Positions 7,575 through 15,532 of a DNA stretch of 64,000 nt are shown here, piece by piece; position 1 is the stretch's first letter, and each line of letters starts with the position of its first letter. The notes beneath the pieces were generated by a model. The model was not told the origin of the DNA. It saw only the letters and a list, made by a program, of their open reading frames with translations, and did not search any database. The position numbers were made by a program, and so were the translations under genes. The stretch comes from Pelolinea submarina (lineage in GTDB: Bacteria > Chloroflexota > Anaerolineae > Anaerolineales > Anaerolineaceae), in NCBI RefSeq assembly GCF_003966975.1, contig NZ_AP018437.1, positions 1-64,000 of the forward strand, in the 5' to 3' direction.

Positions 7575-10323
7575 CGTAAATGGTTACATCGTCGGAGGGC
7601 TGCGCGTTGGCCTGGAATTCAAGTAATTTGGAATCCAGCATCTCAATCAGCGATAGATCAGTTTGAGGTACATAAGTCTTGAGCAGCCCGTAAAGCCGGC
7701 CCTCCCCAAAGATAGCGTCAACCGGAGAGCGCGCTTCGGTGACACCATCGGTGTACATAACCAAATGGTCTCCCGGTCGAATTTGGAGCGTTTTGTTTTC
7801 AAGAGCAAGCGCCGGCTGCACCCCTAAAGGCATGGCCCCTTTTTCCAGCCAGATTACCTGACTGTTGTGCTTTCTTAATAACAGCGGCAGGTTATGGCCC
7901 GCGTTTGTGTAGACCAGCTCACCGGTCTCAATATCCAGCACGGCATAGAAAACCGTGACGAATAATCCTTCGTGCGAACTTTCCATCAGCATGCGGTTTA
8001 CGTGCTGCAATGTTTCCGCCGGGGAGCTGCTGGATTGCGCGGCCGCATGGATCAGCGTGCGGGCAACGGTCATGGTCAAAGCCGCCGGGAGTCCCTTATC
8101 GGAAACATCCGCCACAACCAAACCCAGCTGATGCTCTCCAATCGGTATGGCATCGTAAAAATCGCCGCCCACCTGTAAAGCCGGCCGCCAGCGGACACTG
8201 ATCTCCCATCCCGGAATTTGCGGGAGTTTTTCCGGCAAAAAGGTCCTCTGAATTTCCTGTGCCAGCTGGATTTCGCGGCGCACCCGCTCTTGTTTCACCA
8301 TCTCTTTTTTTAAAGATTCATTCTGAATCGCAATAGAAAGCTGCTGCGCGACACCTTTGATTATTTCAACTTTCTTTTCCCGTAATTCATGGCCCTCACT
8401 GGATTCAAGCACAATCAGGAAACCATAATCGTCGTCAGTGATGTACAACGGGAAAAGTATAAGAACCGGTTCGGGGATATCGGGAACCTGTTTGCTGCGC
8501 AGGAAAACCCGGTAATCAATTTGCAGCCAATCCGCGGGAGGCAATTCACCAATCTCGCAGAACACCGGCTGCTGTTGTTCCCGAACCGCATCCAGGCTCT
8601 GATTTGTCAATTTAATCGAAGGGGGCAGCGCCTCCACCTGAGATTTCCAGGTTTGACTGTGGCTGGAACGCAGCTGCAGCCGTCCGGTTGCTTCATCATG
8701 CAGGTAAATCAGGGCCGTATCAACACCCACCACCAACGGCAACAGGTTGGTGACATTGCACAGGGTTTCATCCAGATTGACCGAAGCGGCTACCATCTCG
8801 GCTACCTGCAGCAGAACTGCCGTGATGTAAGCTTCATATTCCTGCGATTCCCGAAGTTCAAAGTTTTCAATCGCCAACGCAATTTGCCTGGCAACCGCCA
8901 CAAGCACGCTCTGCTGTCCGGAACCCCTGTCGCCGATGCCGGTATTGACAGTCCTTAATTCATCCACCAGCAGTAAACCGAACACTCTGCTATGCGCCAC
9001 CATAGGCACCAGCTTGCAGCAGTGTACGTCTTTTTTTAGCTTGGACATTTCACCGTCATTTAAAAATTCTTCATCAAAATCCAGGGGAATTTTCAAGACA
9101 GCAACCTGGTGAAAACGTTCGGCAGCCTGGTCTTCATATGGCAGCATAGCCAGTTTAGCTTCCATGCTTTTTTGAAAACCGTAATGGGCGTTCAGGTAAA
9201 ACTCAGCCGAGTCTTTTCCCGGCATATAGATAGCGCATTTCTCCACGCCAACCAGCAAAGGCAGAATGCGCACAATTGCTTCAAACAAATCGTCCAAGTT
9301 ATCATAGGCTTGAGCGGCTTCCGCAACCTGCAGCATAACAGTGGATATCCAGGTTTTTTCGAAAATATCGTCGAACAATTCTGCGTTCTCAATTGCCAGC
9401 GAAATGGAGTCCGCCAATATATGCAGCACCATAACGTCATTTTCATGGAAAGCATCCGGCTCATCGCTTAGGATTTCCAACACACCCAGAAGCTGGTCAT
9501 TGATTAGTAGCGGGAAACAGATCTCCGAGCGGGCAGCCGACAAGCCTTCCACCGGGCGATATTTCTCCGAGCAAGTGACATCCGGCGCATGTATCTCATT
9601 GCGAGCCGCCGCGCAACCGCCAACCAGGCCTTCACCCAAAGGGATCCCTTTTCCCATGGTTAGGAAGTTCCGTTGCTCCGTGCTCAACACCTGGCCCGCG
9701 CTGGCTTGCAGCGCCAAAAGTTTTTCTTCCTCATCGAATGTATAGAGGGCAACAAAGTAAAACTGAAAAGTATCCTGAACCAGTTGAACGATTTTGTTGA
9801 AAAGGTCAAACGGTTCACGGAAGCGTACAATTTCCATGCCGACGTTACGCACCAGGGCAAGCTGGCCAAAGCGCCAATCTTTCAGGCGCGTCAGGCGTGT
9901 CATGTCCAAAATCCCTGCCAGGTAACGGCCGGAAATCTCCAGGAAATTCCGCCACTCCTCGGAGATATCTACCGGTTCCGGGAACGTCAAAAGAATCCAG
10001 CCGAAGGGTTCGTTTTCTTTTTGGAGGACAATCTTGAAGGATTCCTGTGAAGTCGTGCTTAAGAAGGATTCATCTTTTTTTATGAAAATATCCGAATTGC
10101 TGCCGGCTTCTCCAAATTGTTTCTTGAGGATCAACTGTTGATCCGGCAGTGGCCTGAATTGCGCATTCAAACGGACATCGACCTCCGCCCCGACCATAGC
10201 AGAAAGATGTATTTTTATTAAATCAACTTGTCCATAAATCGAGTCCTGCGCCAGTAATAAATCCCCCAGTTCGAACAATTGGCGCCAGATGGCTTGATTT
10301 AATACGTTAGGCGCCTTTTGCAA
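7552..10323 (-). CDS. GAF-domain SpoIIE-type protein phosphatase
   Basis: The 923-residue protein ends in a PP2C/SpoIIE phosphatase domain (about 690-920) with GGDFYDAI, VVADVSDKGLPAAL, TNAGHNLPLLL and GDHLVMYTDGVTE, including the metal-binding aspartates. The N-terminal 650 residues hold several GAF-like sensor modules, with repeats around VALVAVARQIALAIEN and VVGVDTALIYL. No membrane segment is seen, so sensing is likely cytoplasmic. In RsbU-type systems this enzyme dephosphorylates the STAS antagonist. It starts 2 bases after the kinase gene stop, in one operon with kinase and antagonist. Confidence 0.9.
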   Translation of the reverse strand: MQKAPNVLNQAIWRQLFELGDLLLAQDSIYGQVDLIKIHLSAMVGAEVDVRLNAQFRPLPDQQLILKKQFGEAGSNSDIFIKKDESFLSTTSQESFKIVLQKENEPFGWILLTFPEPVDISEEWRNFLEISGRYLAGILDMTRLTRLKDWRFGQLALVRNVGMEIVRFREPFDLFNKIVQLVQDTFQFYFVALYTFDEEEKLLALQASAGQVLSTEQRNFLTMGKGIPLGEGLVGGCAAARNEIHAPDVTCSEKYRPVEGLSAARSEICFPLLINDQLLGVLEILSDEPDAFHENDVMVLHILADSISLAIENAELFDDIFEKTWISTVMLQVAEAAQAYDNLDDLFEAIVRILPLLVGVEKCAIYMPGKDSAEFYLNAHYGFQKSMEAKLAMLPYEDQAAERFHQVAVLKIPLDFDEEFLNDGEMSKLKKDVHCCKLVPMVAHSRVFGLLLVDELRTVNTGIGDRGSGQQSVLVAVARQIALAIENFELRESQEYEAYITAVLLQVAEMVAASVNLDETLCNVTNLLPLVVGVDTALIYLHDEATGRLQLRSSHSQTWKSQVEALPPSIKLTNQSLDAVREQQQPVFCEIGELPPADWLQIDYRVFLRSKQVPDIPEPVLILFPLYITDDDYGFLIVLESSEGHELREKKVEIIKGVAQQLSIAIQNESLKKEMVKQERVRREIQLAQEIQRTFLPEKLPQIPGWEISVRWRPALQVGGDFYDAIPIGEHQLGLVVADVSDKGLPAALTMTVARTLIHAAAQSSSSPAETLQHVNRMLMESSHEGLFVTVFYAVLDIETGELVYTNAGHNLPLLLRKHNSQVIWLEKGAMPLGVQPALALENKTLQIRPGDHLVMYTDGVTEARSPVDAIFGEGRLYGLLKTYVPQTDLSLIEMLDSKLLEFQANAQPSDDVTIYVIRRVSS

Positions 10324-10325
10324 AA

Positions 10326-10769
10326 TTACTCCTGTTGAGTATGTTCCTGATCGGTGAGTACTTTCCCGATCTTCACCATTCTGAGTTCATTGCCATTTTT
10401 ACTGCTAAAGCTGAACTCAACCGAATCCATCAAAGACTTCATAAAATGCAGACCCAGACCGCGTTGTTTACGCCGGCGGGGATTGTTCCTGGTATTGGGC
10501 GCTTTCACCTTTTCCGGATTGAAAGCCTTTCCATGATCACGCATGATCACCTCCAGCCTGCCCGGCTCAATTTCACAGGAGCACTCAATATCTCCTTTGC
10601 CTTCCCCTTCGTAGGCATGGTCAATGATATTGGAAGCGGCTTCATCAACTGCCAGTTCAACCTCGCAAATGGATTTTTCATCCAGAGCGGCTTCCTCAGC
10701 CGCCCGGGCAAAAAACTCCCTGATCTCGCTGAGGCTCGAGAACCTGCCTGGGAAAGCAATCGAGCGCAT
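10326..10769 (-). CDS. RsbW-like anti-sigma serine kinase/ATPase
   Basis: The 147-residue protein is a GHKL-type ATP-binding domain of the RsbW/SpoIIAB family. The N box is DEAASNIIDHAY (Asn47), the G1 box is RDHGKAF (about 76-82) and the G2 box is RGLGLHFMKSL (about 103-113). Such proteins bind a sigma factor or another target and phosphorylate a STAS antagonist. No sigma factor gene lies nearby, so the output is unknown. It lies between the STAS gene (8 bases away) and the phosphatase gene (2 bases away). Confidence 0.9.
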   Translation of the reverse strand: MRSIAFPGRFSSLSEIREFFARAAEEAALDEKSICEVELAVDEAASNIIDHAYEGEGKGDIECSCEIEPGRLEVIMRDHGKAFNPEKVKAPNTRNNPRRRKQRGLGLHFMKSLMDSVEFSFSSKNGNELRMVKIGKVLTDQEHTQQE

Positions 10770-10777
10770 AGGACGGA

Positions 10778-11113
10778 TTAGAAACTGCCTACTGCTTTTG
10801 CAGTATCCTCAAAGACTTTAAAATATGGGATAAAGCCGGCCAAATCCAGCGCGTCGTGGATGCGTTGTGAGATACTTGCCAGCACTACCTCTCCGCGGTT
10901 AAATCGTTTGCATTTCTTTTGAGCGTTTACCAGAACCCATAAACCGGCGCTGGAAATAAAATCCACCTTGCTCAGGTCAAGCACCAGTTTATAGTTGCCT
11001 TCATCAATCAAAGCATTCAAAGCTTTCTGCAGGTGGGGCGCGGTTTCACTGTCAATTCTTCCATTTATATTAATCAAAACACAGCGCTTCAAAGCCGTTG
11101 ATAGTATTTCCAT
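10778..11113 (-). CDS. STAS-domain anti-sigma factor antagonist
   Basis: The 111-residue STAS protein has the phosphorylation region KVDFISSAGLWVL; Ser55 aligns with the serine phosphorylated in SpoIIAA/RsbV, and Ser54 is adjacent. Dephosphorylated antagonists bind RsbW-like kinases and free their partners. It is the first gene of a three-gene operon with kinase and phosphatase. The ATG is preceded by AGGAG, and an extended -10 box lies 37-45 bases upstream. Confidence 0.92.
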   Translation of the reverse strand: MEILSTALKRCVLININGRIDSETAPHLQKALNALIDEGNYKLVLDLSKVDFISSAGLWVLVNAQKKCKRFNRGEVVLASISQRIHDALDLAGFIPYFKVFEDTAKAVGSF

Positions 11114-11149
11114 TTTTGAGTCTCCTGATAAACTTTACGGATAAAATCG

Positions 11150-11158
11150 ATTATAACA
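11150..11158 (-). promoter_or_regulatory. extended -10 promoter of partner-switching operon
   Basis: On the minus strand the bases read TGTTATAAT, an extended -10 box, upstream of the STAS gene. A small inverted repeat TTAGTT/AACTAA (about 11168-11186) lies just upstream and could be an operator, though it is short. Confidence 0.5.
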
Positions 11159-11200
11159 TGTCGAAATTAGTTAGGCCCCAACTAAAAAGTGTCGAACATC

Positions 11201-11264
11201 TTGTTATTTCAACGCAATATGGTAAAATCCCAGTCTTGTCCTGCATTTAAGCTTTTGGTATAAT
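11201..11264 (+). promoter_or_regulatory. tandem promoters of the tRNA-tuf operon
   Basis: The downstream promoter has TTGTCC (11236-11241), 17 bases, then TATAAT (11259-11264) preceded by TGG. An upstream candidate has TTGTTA (11201-11206), 16 bases, then TAAAAT (11223-11228), also preceded by TGG. The first tRNA begins 34 bases after the second -10 box. Confidence 0.65.
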
Positions 11265-11297
11265 CCAATGGTTGTACCTTAAATGAGTATTATTACT

Positions 11298-11370
11298 GCC
11301 GACGTAGCTCAAACGGCAGAGCAACCGCCTTGTAAGTGGTAGGTTACGGGTTCGATTCCCGTCGTCGGCT
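11298..11370 (+). tRNA. tRNA-Thr (anticodon TGT)
   Basis: The 73-base cloverleaf has acceptor GCCGACG/CGTCGGC, D stem GCTC/GAGC, anticodon loop CTTGTAA with anticodon TGT, and T arm ACGGG TTCGATT CCCGT. Discriminator is T; CCA is not encoded. It is the first gene of the tuf operon. Confidence 0.96.
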
Positions 11371-11371
11371 C

Positions 11372-11435
11372 AGTTGCGAACGAGCAAGTGGGCGTTTTCT
11401 GAAAAACAGAGCGCCTCACTTGCATGCCCGCAACT
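11372..11435 (+). other. long spacer hairpin between two tRNAs
   Basis: Outer arms AGTTGCG and CGCAACT enclose a second stem GCAAGTG/CACTTGC extended by GGCG/CGCC and a GTTTT/AAAAC tip. It has no T run after it, so it looks like an RNA-processing spacer rather than a terminator. Confidence 0.5.
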
Positions 11436-11452
11436 GGCAGTAGTTATTTTTT

Positions 11453-11535
11453 GGGCGGTTACCCAAGTGGCCAACGGGGACTGACTGTAAATCAGTTGGC
11501 ATACGCCTTCGGAGGTTCGAATCCTTCACCGCCCA
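11453..11535 (+). tRNA. tRNA-Tyr (anticodon GTA)
   Basis: The 83-base class II tRNA has acceptor GGGCGGT/ACCGCCC, anticodon stem ACTGA/TCAGT with loop CTGTAAA (anticodon GTA), a long variable arm, and a T arm with GGTTCGAATCC. Discriminator is A; CCA is not encoded. Confidence 0.95.
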
Positions 11536-11586
11536 CTGGCTGAAAAGCCAAAAGACCGGGGAACCGGTGTGTTACGGGCAAGTTTA

Positions 11587-11659
11587 GCCCTCATAGCTCA
11601 GACGGTAGAGCACGTTCTTGGTAAGAACGGGGTCATGGGTTCAAATCCCATTGAGGGCT
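11587..11659 (+). tRNA. tRNA-Thr (anticodon GGT)
   Basis: The 73-base cloverleaf has acceptor GCCCTCA/TGAGGGC, D stem GCTC/GAGC, anticodon stem CGTTC/GAACG with loop TTGGTAA (anticodon GGT), and a T arm with GGGTTCAAATCCC. It ends 48 bases before tuf and is surely cotranscribed with it. Confidence 0.96.
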
Positions 11660-11707
11660 CAGACCGTCCAAAGTAATTATCATAAATGCTTTAGGAGAGT
11701 AAAAAAT

Positions 11708-12910
11708 ATGGCAAAGGAAACTTACGAACGAACGAAGCCGCACATGAACGTGGGCACCATGGGTCACATTGACCATGGCAAGACCACGCTCACCGCTGCT
11801 ATCACCAAATATGCCGCCATTCGCGGTATGGCGGATTTTCGCGCATTCGATACCATCGATAATGCGCCGGAAGAGAAAGCCCGCGGTATCACCATCAATA
11901 TTGCTCACGTGGAATACGAGACCCCCAAGCGCCACTACGCGCATGTGGATATGCCCGGCCACCGTGACTACATCAAGAACATGATCACCGGCGCGGCCCA
12001 GGTTGACGGCGCCATTCTGGTTGTGGCAGCCCCCGATGGCCCCATGCCCCAGACACGTGAGCACGTTCTGCTGGCCCACCAGGTGGAAGTCCCCAACATC
12101 GTTGTCTTCTTGAACAAAGTCGACATGATGGACGACCCGGAACTGTTGGAACTGGTTGAACTGGAACTGCGCGAAATGCTGACCAGCTACAAATTCCCCG
12201 GCGATGAGATTCCGATCATCCGCGGCAGCGCCCTGAAGGCTTTGGAGAGCGACTCCACCGATCCGGAAGCGCCCGAATATGCCTGCATCAAGGAATTGAT
12301 GGACACCATCGACGCATACTTCCCCGATCCGCAGCGTGACGTGGACAAACCCTTCATGATGCCCGTTGAGGACGTCTTCTCCATCAAGGGCCGCGGCACC
12401 GTGGTCACCGGACGTATCGATCGCGGCAAGGTCAAGGTTGGCGAAGCAGTCGAGATTGTCGGTCTGCGTGAAAAGAGCATGCCCACCGTCGTCACCGGCG
12501 TGGAAATGTTCCACAAGACCCTGAACGAAGGTATGGCCGGCGATAACGCTGGTTTATTGCTGCGCGGTGTTGAGCGCACCGACGTGGAACGCGGTATGGT
12601 GGTTGCGGCTCCCAAGAGCATCACCCCCCACACCAAATTCAACGCTGAAGTGTACGTTCTGAAGCGCGAAGAAGGCGGACGTCACAAACCGTTCTTCACC
12701 GGCTACCGCCCGCAATTCTACATCCGCACCATGGATGTGACCGGCAATATTGAATTGCCCGCTGATGTTGAAATGGTTATGCCTGGCGATAATGTCAACA
12801 TGAAGGTCGAATTGATCATCCCCGTTGCTTTGGAACAGGGTTCCCAGTTCGCCATCCGCGAAGGCGGCCTCACTGTTGGTGCGGGCGTCATCACCCAAAT
12901 TTTGGAATAA
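11708..12910 (+). CDS. tuf: elongation factor Tu
   Basis: EF-Tu delivers aminoacyl-tRNA to the ribosome using GTP. The 400-residue protein starts [17 protein letters not shown]; the frame is open further upstream into the tRNA, but this ATG has AGGAG and matches family starts. GTPase motifs are [10 protein letters not shown] (G1), RGITI (G2), DMPGH (G3) and NKVD (G4), followed by the two beta-barrel domains ending in [10 protein letters not shown]. Three tRNAs precede it and rpmG follows by 39 bases. Confidence 0.98.
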   Translation: MAKETYERTKPHMNVGTMGHIDHGKTTLTAAITKYAAIRGMADFRAFDTIDNAPEEKARGITINIAHVEYETPKRHYAHVDMPGHRDYIKNMITGAAQVDGAILVVAAPDGPMPQTREHVLLAHQVEVPNIVVFLNKVDMMDDPELLELVELELREMLTSYKFPGDEIPIIRGSALKALESDSTDPEAPEYACIKELMDTIDAYFPDPQRDVDKPFMMPVEDVFSIKGRGTVVTGRIDRGKVKVGEAVEIVGLREKSMPTVVTGVEMFHKTLNEGMAGDNAGLLLRGVERTDVERGMVVAAPKSITPHTKFNAEVYVLKREEGGRHKPFFTGYRPQFYIRTMDVTGNIELPADVEMVMPGDNVNMKVELIIPVALEQGSQFAIREGGLTVGAGVITQILE

Positions 12911-12949
12911 AACCTGCGCTAACTAGCGAATAGGGTTGAGAAGGTAAGA

Positions 12950-13117
12950 ATGGCTTCTAAGAAAGACGTAAGACCGGTCATCACATTGGCCTGCACAGAA
13001 TGTAAAGAACGAAACTATACTTCTGAAAAGAATCGGCGCAATGACCCAAACCGGTTGGAAATAAACAAGTACTGCTCGCGCTGCAGGAAACACACTCTGC
13101 ACCGAGAAACCAAGTAA
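12950..13117 (+). CDS. rpmG: 50S ribosomal protein L33
   Basis: The 55-residue reading begins [18 protein letters not shown] and has two CxxC pairs (ACTEC and YCSRC), the zinc-ribbon form of bL33. The ending KHTLHRETK is typical. It lies between tuf and tRNA-Trp, the usual place before secE. AAGG precedes the ATG at close spacing. Confidence 0.95.
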   Translation: MASKKDVRPVITLACTECKERNYTSEKNRRNDPNRLEINKYCSRCRKHTLHRETK

Positions 13118-13131
13118 GATAGCGTAACATT

Positions 13132-13165
13132 ATGCGGGTGCGATCAGTAAATGAAGCACCCGCAT
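13132..13165 (+). other. hairpin before tRNA-Trp
   Basis: ATGCGGGTGC and GCACCCGCAT form a perfect 10-bp stem with a 14-base loop containing ATCAGTAA. No T run follows, so it may mark a processing site before the tRNA at 13173. Confidence 0.5.
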
Positions 13166-13172
13166 AGCTTAA

Positions 13173-13245
13173 AGGCCAGTAGCTCAATTGGCAGAGCGCC
13201 TGTCTCCAAAACAGGAGGTTGTGGGTTCAATTCCTGCCTGGCCTG
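13173..13245 (+). tRNA. tRNA-Trp (anticodon CCA)
   Basis: The 73-base cloverleaf has acceptor AGGCCAG/CTGGCCT, anticodon stem CCTGT/ACAGG with loop CTCCAAA (anticodon CCA), and T arm with GGGTTCAATTCC. Discriminator is G. Its place between rpmG and secE is common in bacteria. Confidence 0.95.
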
Positions 13246-13256
13246 CCTTGATTAAC

Positions 13257-13284
13257 ACGACGCCAATCAGTAAGGCGTCGTTTT
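13257..13284 (+). terminator. hairpin with T run between tRNA-Trp and secE
   Basis: ACGACGCC and GGCGTCGT form an 8-bp stem, loop AATCAGTAA, followed by TTTT. It may partially terminate transcription or attenuate secE-nusG. The loop shares ATCAGTAA with the hairpin before tRNA-Trp. Confidence 0.55.
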
Positions 13285-13305
13285 AGACATAATACAGGAG
13301 AGAAA

Positions 13306-13521
13306 ATGCCTGAAAAAAAGAAAAAAAACGAAAAAAAGACCAATGGCATCACCCGCTGGTGGCGCGAAACGCTTGGCGAGCTGCGGAAAGTTACCTGGCC
13401 TACCACTCAGGAGGCCTGGCATCTGACCAAAGTCGTCATATTGACCATGATCTTGATGAGTGCACTTTTGGGTTTTCTTGATTTCGTGTTTACTCATGTA
13501 ATTGCATTCATCCTCTCTTAG
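13306..13521 (+). CDS. secE: preprotein translocase subunit SecE
   Basis: SecE is the small essential clamp of the SecYEG channel. The 71-residue protein has a Lys-rich start, the conserved amphipathic stretch WWRETLGELRKVTWPT (about 18-33), and one membrane segment VVILTMILMSALLGFLDFVF (about 43-62). The start has AGGAG. It precedes nusG by 38 bases, the conserved order. Confidence 0.95.
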   Translation: MPEKKKKNEKKTNGITRWWRETLGELRKVTWPTTQEAWHLTKVVILTMILMSALLGFLDFVFTHVIAFILS

Positions 13522-13559
13522 TATCCAGGCGTTTTTTGCCTGACCAAAGGATGTAGATA

Positions 13560-14258
13560 ATGACAAACGAAGAAGAGTTAAACAACTTGGATAACGATAT
13601 TCAACAGGAGCCGGAAACGGAAAGTACGCCCACGCCTGATGAACAAACCGAGCTGGCGGATTCCTCCGAAGATATCTCTTCTTCGACGGAAGAATCGCCT
13701 TCGCACAAACTTCGCAAAACCAGCGACTTGGAAGACAGCCGTGCCTGGTATGTGATCCACTGCTATTCCGGTTACGAGAATAAAGTGCGGCACAACCTTG
13801 AGCAGCGTATCGAGACCATGGGCATGAAAGACATGATCTTCGACGTGGTCATCCCCACCCAGGAAGAAATTGAGGTGCGGGAAGGCAAACGACGCTCGAT
13901 TGAACGGCATGTTTTTCCCGGTTATGTACTGGTCAACCTGATTCTGACCGAGGAATCCTGGTACGTTGTACGCAATACCCCCGGTGTTACCGGTTTTGTT
14001 GGCATGGGCAACGACCCCACTCCCCTGCGCCCGGAAGAAGTATCCCAAATCCTGAAACGCATGGAAGCCGAAGCGCCGCATGTCAAAGTTACTTTCAAAG
14101 CCGGTGAGCGCGTACGCATTATTGATGGGCCATTCAACGATTTCCGCGGCACTGTCTCGGAAATCGATATGGAACGCGCCAAAGTGACCGTTATGGTCAA
14201 CTTCTTTGGGCGCGAAACACCTGTAGAATTGGATTTCCTGCAGGTGGAGAAATCTTAA
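13560..14258 (+). CDS. nusG: transcription termination/antitermination factor NusG
   Basis: NusG binds RNA polymerase and links it to Rho or the ribosome. The 232-residue protein is longer than the usual 175-180 because of an acidic, Ser/Thr/Glu-rich leader of about 58 residues. The NGN domain begins at RAWYVIHCYSGYENKV (about 61-76) and includes HVFPGYVLV; the KOW domain has FKAGERVRIIDGPFNDFRG. AAAGGA precedes the ATG. Confidence 0.96.
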   Translation: MTNEEELNNLDNDIQQEPETESTPTPDEQTELADSSEDISSSTEESPSHKLRKTSDLEDSRAWYVIHCYSGYENKVRHNLEQRIETMGMKDMIFDVVIPTQEEIEVREGKRRSIERHVFPGYVLVNLILTEESWYVVRNTPGVTGFVGMGNDPTPLRPEEVSQILKRMEAEAPHVKVTFKAGERVRIIDGPFNDFRGTVSEIDMERAKVTVMVNFFGRETPVELDFLQVEKS

Positions 14259-14279
14259 ACAACCTCCGCAAGGAGGATT

Positions 14280-14314
14280 GTGGGAGGGTGACCCTTATCA
14301 CCCGCTAAAACCAC
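14280..14314 (+). promoter_or_regulatory. structured RNA element before rplK
   Basis: Outer stem GTGG/CCAC, an internal loop (GA opposite GCTAAAA), and inner stem GGGTGA/TCACCC with a 6-base loop. The same design, with a compensatory inner stem, occurs before rplA. It may be a feedback site for L1 or L11. A separate CCTCC-GCAA-GGAGG hairpin (14263-14276) lies just upstream. Confidence 0.55.
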
Positions 14315-14329
14315 TTAAGGAGTTTATCA

Positions 14330-14755
14330 ATGGCAAAAAAAGTAAAAGCAATCGTAAAGTTGAATGTTCCGGCTGGGAAGGCTAATCCTGCACCCCCCAT
14401 CGGCCCGGCTCTGGCCGGACACGGCATCAACATTATGCAATTCTGCAAGGAATACAACGCTCGCACGCAAAACAAGATGGGCGAGATTATTCCTGCGGAA
14501 ATCACGGTCTACATGGATGGTTCCTTCACATTCGTCCTGAAGACACCGCCCACCTCCGAGATGCTCAAAAAAGCAGCCGGTGTGGAAAAAGGTTCCGACG
14601 TTCCCAATCGCAACAAAATTGCTACCATCACACGCGCTCAGCTGCGTGAAATCGCTGAAGCCAAGATGAAAGATCTGAACGCGATTGACGTTGAAGGCGC
14701 CATGCGCCAGATTGAAGGCACAGCCCGCAACATGGGCATCCAGATAGAAAAATAA
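14330..14755 (+). CDS. rplK: 50S ribosomal protein L11
   Basis: L11 forms the GTPase-associated stalk base with 23S rRNA. The 141-residue length is standard. It has the [23 protein letters not shown] signature region near residues 15-36 and the C-terminal rRNA-binding domain ending [23 protein letters not shown] precedes the ATG. Confidence 0.98.
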   Translation: MAKKVKAIVKLNVPAGKANPAPPIGPALAGHGINIMQFCKEYNARTQNKMGEIIPAEITVYMDGSFTFVLKTPPTSEMLKKAAGVEKGSDVPNRNKIATITRAQLREIAEAKMKDLNAIDVEGAMRQIEGTARNMGIQIEK

Positions 14756-14762
14756 TAACTTC

Positions 14763-14794
14763 GTGGGAGGGTAGACGCTACCCGCCACTACCAC
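14763..14794 (+). promoter_or_regulatory. structured RNA element before rplA
   Basis: Outer stem GTGG/CCAC, internal loop GA opposite GCCACTA, inner stem GGGTAG/CTACCC with a 3-base loop. The inner stem differs from the rplK copy at two pairs while staying paired, supporting a real RNA structure. It ends 4 bases before the rplA Shine-Dalgarno sequence, so a bound protein would block initiation. Confidence 0.55.
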
Positions 14795-14806
14795 AAAGGA
14801 GAAATG

Positions 14807-15517
14807 ATGGCTAAACACGGTAAGAAATATTTAGAAGTAAAAACCAAAGTAGATCCGGATACCTTATACGATCCCAAGACGGCTTTGGAACTGGTAAAAG
14901 AGACTTCCTATTCGAAATTTGACGGAACAGTTGAAGTTCACATTCGCACGGGTCTCGATCCCCGCCAAGCCGACCAGCAGCTGCGCGATGTCGTCGTGCT
15001 GCCCAATGGCCTCGGCAAGACTGTACGCATTCTGGTCTTCGCCCAGGGCGACGGCGCTGCCGCTGCCAAAGAAGCCGGTGCCGACTTCGTTGCCGACGAT
15101 GACGAATGGATCAAGAAAATCGAAGGCGGTTTCACCGATTTCGATGTCGCAATTTCCACCCCGGATATGATGGCCAAAGCCGGCCGTTTAGGTAAAGTTT
15201 TGGGTCCGCGCGGTTTGATGCCGAACCCCAAAGCCGGTACGGTTGTTCCCGCCGAAGACCTGCCCCGCGCAATCAACGAAGCCAAAGCCGGCCGTGTTGA
15301 ATTCCGTTTGGACAAGACTGCCAACATTCATGTTCCGATTGGCAAAGTCAGCTTCGAACTCGATCAGCTTTACCAGAACCTGTCCAGCCTGATGAACGCC
15401 ATCCGCCGCGCCAAACCGGCCGCAGCCAAAGGCACATTCATCAAGAAAGTCACCCTGACCGCAACCATGGGGCCTGGCGTCAAAGTGGACACCAACCAAG
15501 CGCTCGCAATGGAGTAA
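14807..15517 (+). CDS. rplA: 50S ribosomal protein L1
   Basis: L1 forms the mobile L1 stalk and in many bacteria represses its own operon by binding mRNA. The 236-residue protein has [16 protein letters not shown] (about 138-153), the L1 signature. Two ATGs occur in tandem; the second (14807) is chosen because AAAGGAG is 5 bases away, against 2 for the first. It follows rplK and the second RNA element. Confidence 0.97.
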   Translation: MAKHGKKYLEVKTKVDPDTLYDPKTALELVKETSYSKFDGTVEVHIRTGLDPRQADQQLRDVVVLPNGLGKTVRILVFAQGDGAAAAKEAGADFVADDDEWIKKIEGGFTDFDVAISTPDMMAKAGRLGKVLGPRGLMPNPKAGTVVPAEDLPRAINEAKAGRVEFRLDKTANIHVPIGKVSFELDQLYQNLSSLMNAIRRAKPAAAKGTFIKKVTLTATMGPGVKVDTNQALAME

Positions 15518-15532
15518 TCCTTATTAGCGTGT

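Noticed and set aside
11618-11707. Longer tuf start at 11618
   Set aside because: The frame begins inside tRNA-Thr and adds 30 residues unlike any EF-Tu; the ATG at 11708 has a ribosome site and the family N-terminus.
11633-12514. Open frame of 293 codons on the minus strand
   Set aside because: It is antisense to tuf and runs into a tRNA gene; a product of the GC-rich codon pattern of a highly expressed gene.
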